From positions 1-6,035 of the forward strand of contig DARG01000023.1 of the NCBI GenBank assembly GCA_002503215.1: DNA of 6,035 nucleotides. The letters are read 5' to 3'. Origin of the DNA: Candidatus Parvarchaeota archaeon UBA446. GTDB lineage: Archaea > Nanobdellota > Nanobdellia > Parvarchaeales > Parvarchaeaceae. The notes under the pieces are model-generated. The model had not been told where the DNA came from. It did not search any database and saw nothing but the letters and a program-made list of their open reading frames with translations. Numbering within the stretch: the first letter of the stretch is position 1; the number at the start of each line of letters is the position of its first letter. Shown here piece after piece: positions 4,104 to 6,035 of the stretch. A program made the position numbers and the translations under genes.

Positions 4104-5861
4104 ATGAATCTAAATTTTTCTGATTTTAAGGATATTGGGCTAATAAGTAATCAGCTCACTAGCTCCTTGATAGATAAGAATGGAAATATTCTATGGTTAT
4201 GTCTTCCAAAATTTGATTCAGACCCTTCAATAGCTTACATACTAGATGAGAATAAAGGGGGCATATTCAAAGTGTCACCCCTAGAAGAGTTTTCTTCTGA
4301 ACATAAGTACACCGCACCAAATATACTTCGCACTACATTTAAGACAGCATCTGGTGTTGCAAATATCACAGATTTTCTTGTACAAGGAAAAGCAATACTC
4401 GCAAGAACCATACAATCAGATATAATTTTACAAGTAGACTTTAAACCACTTTTTAATTTTTTAAATGACAATTTTAATTATTCAGAATCTGAAAACAGAT
4501 TTATATTTGAGAGTAAAACTGGAAAGGGCATTATAGTTTTGGAAATAAATGGAAATTTTAAGAAAACTAATGATTATAAATGGGAGCTGTCTAAAGGAAT
4601 AAACAGTCTCGTACTGTGTTACTACCCTTCTCGCGAAGTATATAATCTAGAAAGCCCAAACAACGTCTCGATAAATATATCTAAAGCTCTTGAGTCGACA
4701 ATAGATTATTGGGGTTCGTACGCAGAGAAAATAAAAGTAGATTTACAAGGTACAGCTTTAGAAAGTTTTAACCAATTTTTTAAATCTTCAGTATTTACGA
4801 TATTGGGTATGGTATACACTCCTACTGGCAGTATAATAGCAGCACCTACAGCATCTCTGCCAGAGGACCCAAGAGGTGGGAGAAATTGGGATTACAGGTA
4901 TGTATGGGTGAGGGATTCCTCAATAATGGCTTCAGCATTATGTGAGGTGGGTTTAGAAATAGATGGTAGGAGAGCTCTAGAATTTTTGTTTAGTATGATA
5001 GATTACTCTGGAAAACCTCTTTATAATCTATATAAGATAGATGGGACAAAAATATACGGCGAAAAGTATATAAGTTCTTTGGATGGCTTTATGAATTCAA
5101 AGCCAGTAAGAATAGGGAATAGAGCAACTAACCAGATACAGCTTGATATAGAGGGAGAATTCTTATACGCTGTAAGAAGATATTTCGATATAACTAATGA
5201 TAAAGAATTCATTCGAAATCATGTCAAAGCAATAGAATACATAGCTGACTGGCTCGTAGATAACTGGCAGTTAGCAGATTCGGGAATATGGGAAAAACCA
5301 GAGGATCAGGAATACTCACATTCAAAGATGATGATATGGGTTGCATTAGACAGTGCAGGGAAACTTTTAAGTGAAATAGGAGGAGTTGATCGCTGGGCCG
5401 ATGCAAAAGATGAAATAAAGCAATGGATTTTGTCCAGATGTGTCAAAGATGGCTGTATAGTTACTTATCCCGGTAGTAATGAAGTAGAAGCCCAAGTTTT
5501 AACTTTTCCACTTTATGGGTTTATTTCTTTCAACGATTCTTTGTTTCTTAATACACTTAGACAAGTAGAGAAAAATCTCTTAATAAAAGGTTTCGTTTAT
5601 AGGTATAATTTTGATCCAATTGGTAAAGCTACCCATTCTTTTGTTCTTTGCTCTACTTGGCTTGCTTCCGTTTATGCGCATTTGAACAGAAAAAACGATG
5701 CAATAAAATTATTGGATAATATTAAGAGTGTAACTGGCCCAAACAACCTTGTAGGAGAAGATGTAGATGTACATGCTAAGGTTTTTACAGGTAACTTTCC
5801 ACAAGGATTTGTACATGCAGGAATCATTCAATCGTTACTGGACATATTAAATATAAAATGA
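4104..5861 (+). CDS. Glycoside hydrolase family 15 (glucoamylase- or trehalase-type)
   Basis: This inverting alpha-glucosidase of family GH15 would release glucose from alpha-glucans, maltooligosaccharides or trehalose. The 585 residues start with the N-terminal beta-sandwich domain (about 1-200; GLISNQLTSSLIDKNGNILWLCLPKFDS opening). After a linker helix comes the (alpha/alpha)6 barrel (about 215-585). Diagnostic motifs are PTASLPEDPRGGRNWDYRYVWVRD (248-271), QIQLDIEGEFL (344-354), GIWEKPE with general acid Glu397, HSKMMIWVALD (406-416), GEDVDV with putative base Glu552, and TGNFPQGFVHAGI (562-574). Both catalytic acids are therefore present. QLDIEGE differs from the common QLDxYGE, and THSFVLCSTW from EGxFLLCSFW, so substrate binding may be unusual. 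No signal peptide or membrane segment is seen, so it should act on internal sugar stores. Some Thermoplasma GH15 proteins are acid trehalases, so glucoamylase versus trehalase remains open. It is divergent from the dehydrogenase. Confidence 0.93.
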   Translation: MNLNFSDFKDIGLISNQLTSSLIDKNGNILWLCLPKFDSDPSIAYILDENKGGIFKVSPLEEFSSEHKYTAPNILRTTFKTASGVANITDFLVQGKAILARTIQSDIILQVDFKPLFNFLNDNFNYSESENRFIFESKTGKGIIVLEINGNFKKTNDYKWELSKGINSLVLCYYPSREVYNLESPNNVSINISKALESTIDYWGSYAEKIKVDLQGTALESFNQFFKSSVFTILGMVYTPTGSIIAAPTASLPEDPRGGRNWDYRYVWVRDSSIMASALCEVGLEIDGRRALEFLFSMIDYSGKPLYNLYKIDGTKIYGEKYISSLDGFMNSKPVRIGNRATNQIQLDIEGEFLYAVRRYFDITNDKEFIRNHVKAIEYIADWLVDNWQLADSGIWEKPEDQEYSHSKMMIWVALDSAGKLLSEIGGVDRWADAKDEIKQWILSRCVKDGCIVTYPGSNEVEAQVLTFPLYGFISFNDSLFLNTLRQVEKNLLIKGFVYRYNFDPIGKATHSFVLCSTWLASVYAHLNRKNDAIKLLDNIKSVTGPNNLVGEDVDVHAKVFTGNFPQGFVHAGIIQSLLDILNIK

Positions 5862-5888
5862 ATTAATCTATTACAGAAGTTAAATTAA

Positions 5889-5915
5889 AAATTGTATTAG
5901 CATTATATACAATTT
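5889..5915 (+). repeat. 9-bp perfect hairpin downstream of the GH15 gene
   Basis: AAATTGTAT at 5889-5897 is exactly complementary in reverse to ATACAATTT at 5907-5915, with a 9-base loop. It begins 28 bases after the GH15 stop codon, so it would lie in the 3' end of that transcript as a stabilising or processing stem or a weak terminator. No long T-tract follows it, so termination is not certain. It could also be an operator for a gene to the right. Confidence 0.4.
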
Positions 5916-5958
5916 AGAAGTTTACTTTATATTATAAATATTAAAAATAAGAATCCAC

Positions 5959-5997
5959 GTTATAATTTCGTGTTATAATTTAAAAATAATTTATAAT
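5959..5997 (+). repeat. Repeated GTTATAATTT / TTATAAT words
   Basis: GTTATAATTT occurs at 5959-5968 and again at 5972-5981 with only CGT between. The core TTATAAT recurs at 5991-5997, so the core starts at 5960, 5973 and 5991. Short direct repeats upstream of a possible gene start at the window edge may be protein-binding sites, but AT-rich drift or slippage would look the same. Confidence 0.4.
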
Positions 5998-5998
5998 A

Positions 5999-6035
5999 TT
6001 TTATTTTTATTACCACAGCATAAAAAAATGCTAAA
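5999..6035 (+). promoter_or_regulatory. Possible promoter and start of a gene leaving the window
   Basis: A TATA-like TTTTATTTTT stretch is centred near 6002, about 26 bases before an ATG at 6028 that is followed by CTA AA at the window edge. This is the leaderless geometry seen elsewhere in the window. Only two codons and part of a third are visible, so the gene cannot be identified. The same bases also form a small hairpin, AGCAT (6017-6021) / ATGCT (6028-6032), around a run of six A, which could instead be a structure for a minus-strand transcript. Confidence 0.22.

Noticed and set aside
5960..6035. Minus-strand open frames entering from the right edge (stops at 5960-5962 and 5991-5993) as the end of a convergent gene
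   Set aside because: Two different frames are open for 14-24 codons and neither has a recognisable sequence. In such AT-rich DNA this is too short to call.
5862..6035. CRISPR leader/array or phage attachment site in the AT-rich tail
   Set aside because: The repeated words are only 7-10 bases, with irregular short spacing and no regular spacers. No tRNA end or integrase is present.

Overview
The window looks like an AT-rich archaeal chromosome. The evidence is TATA-box promoters about 25 bases upstream of most start codons, almost no Shine-Dalgarno sequences, an archaeal-style CTP synthase, and small DUF1059 and SWIM proteins. The gene mix (intracellular GH15 glycosidase, zinc alcohol dehydrogenase, DUF1059) would suit a Thermoplasmata-like archaeon or a small-genome acid-mine (ARMAN/DPANN-type) archaeon. 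That placement is an inference from general knowledge, because no phylogenetic marker was compared.

Left part (1-2100), all on the + strand: a complete CTP synthase (pyrG) is followed by two very small genes. The first, at 1686-1769, encodes only 27 residues, six of them cysteine in a mirror-symmetric CxCxC-x3-CxCxC layout, and resembles a miniature metallothionein. The second is a 69-residue DUF1059 protein with a Cys/Cys/His/His pattern. No terminator is visible until a GGGG/CCCC hairpin plus T-tract at 2067-2092, so the three genes may share transcripts, although each has its own TATA-like element.

Middle (2100-4034): an unrecognised 155-residue protein on the + strand converges, with a 10-base gap, on a minus-strand pair. 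That pair is a CAD2-like zinc-dependent alcohol dehydrogenase and, 29 bases downstream of it, a 105-residue SWIM zinc-finger protein.

Right part (4035-6035): a 69-base divergent promoter region with inverted repeats separates the dehydrogenase from a complete, leaderless GH15 glucoamylase/trehalase-type hydrolase. The final 174 bases contain no assignable gene. They hold a 9-bp hairpin, repeated TTATAAT words and possibly the promoter and first codons of a gene running off the right edge.

I see no rRNA, tRNA, CRISPR array, insertion sequence or defence system. The best candidate for something undescribed is the 27-residue six-cysteine microprotein beside the DUF1059 gene.
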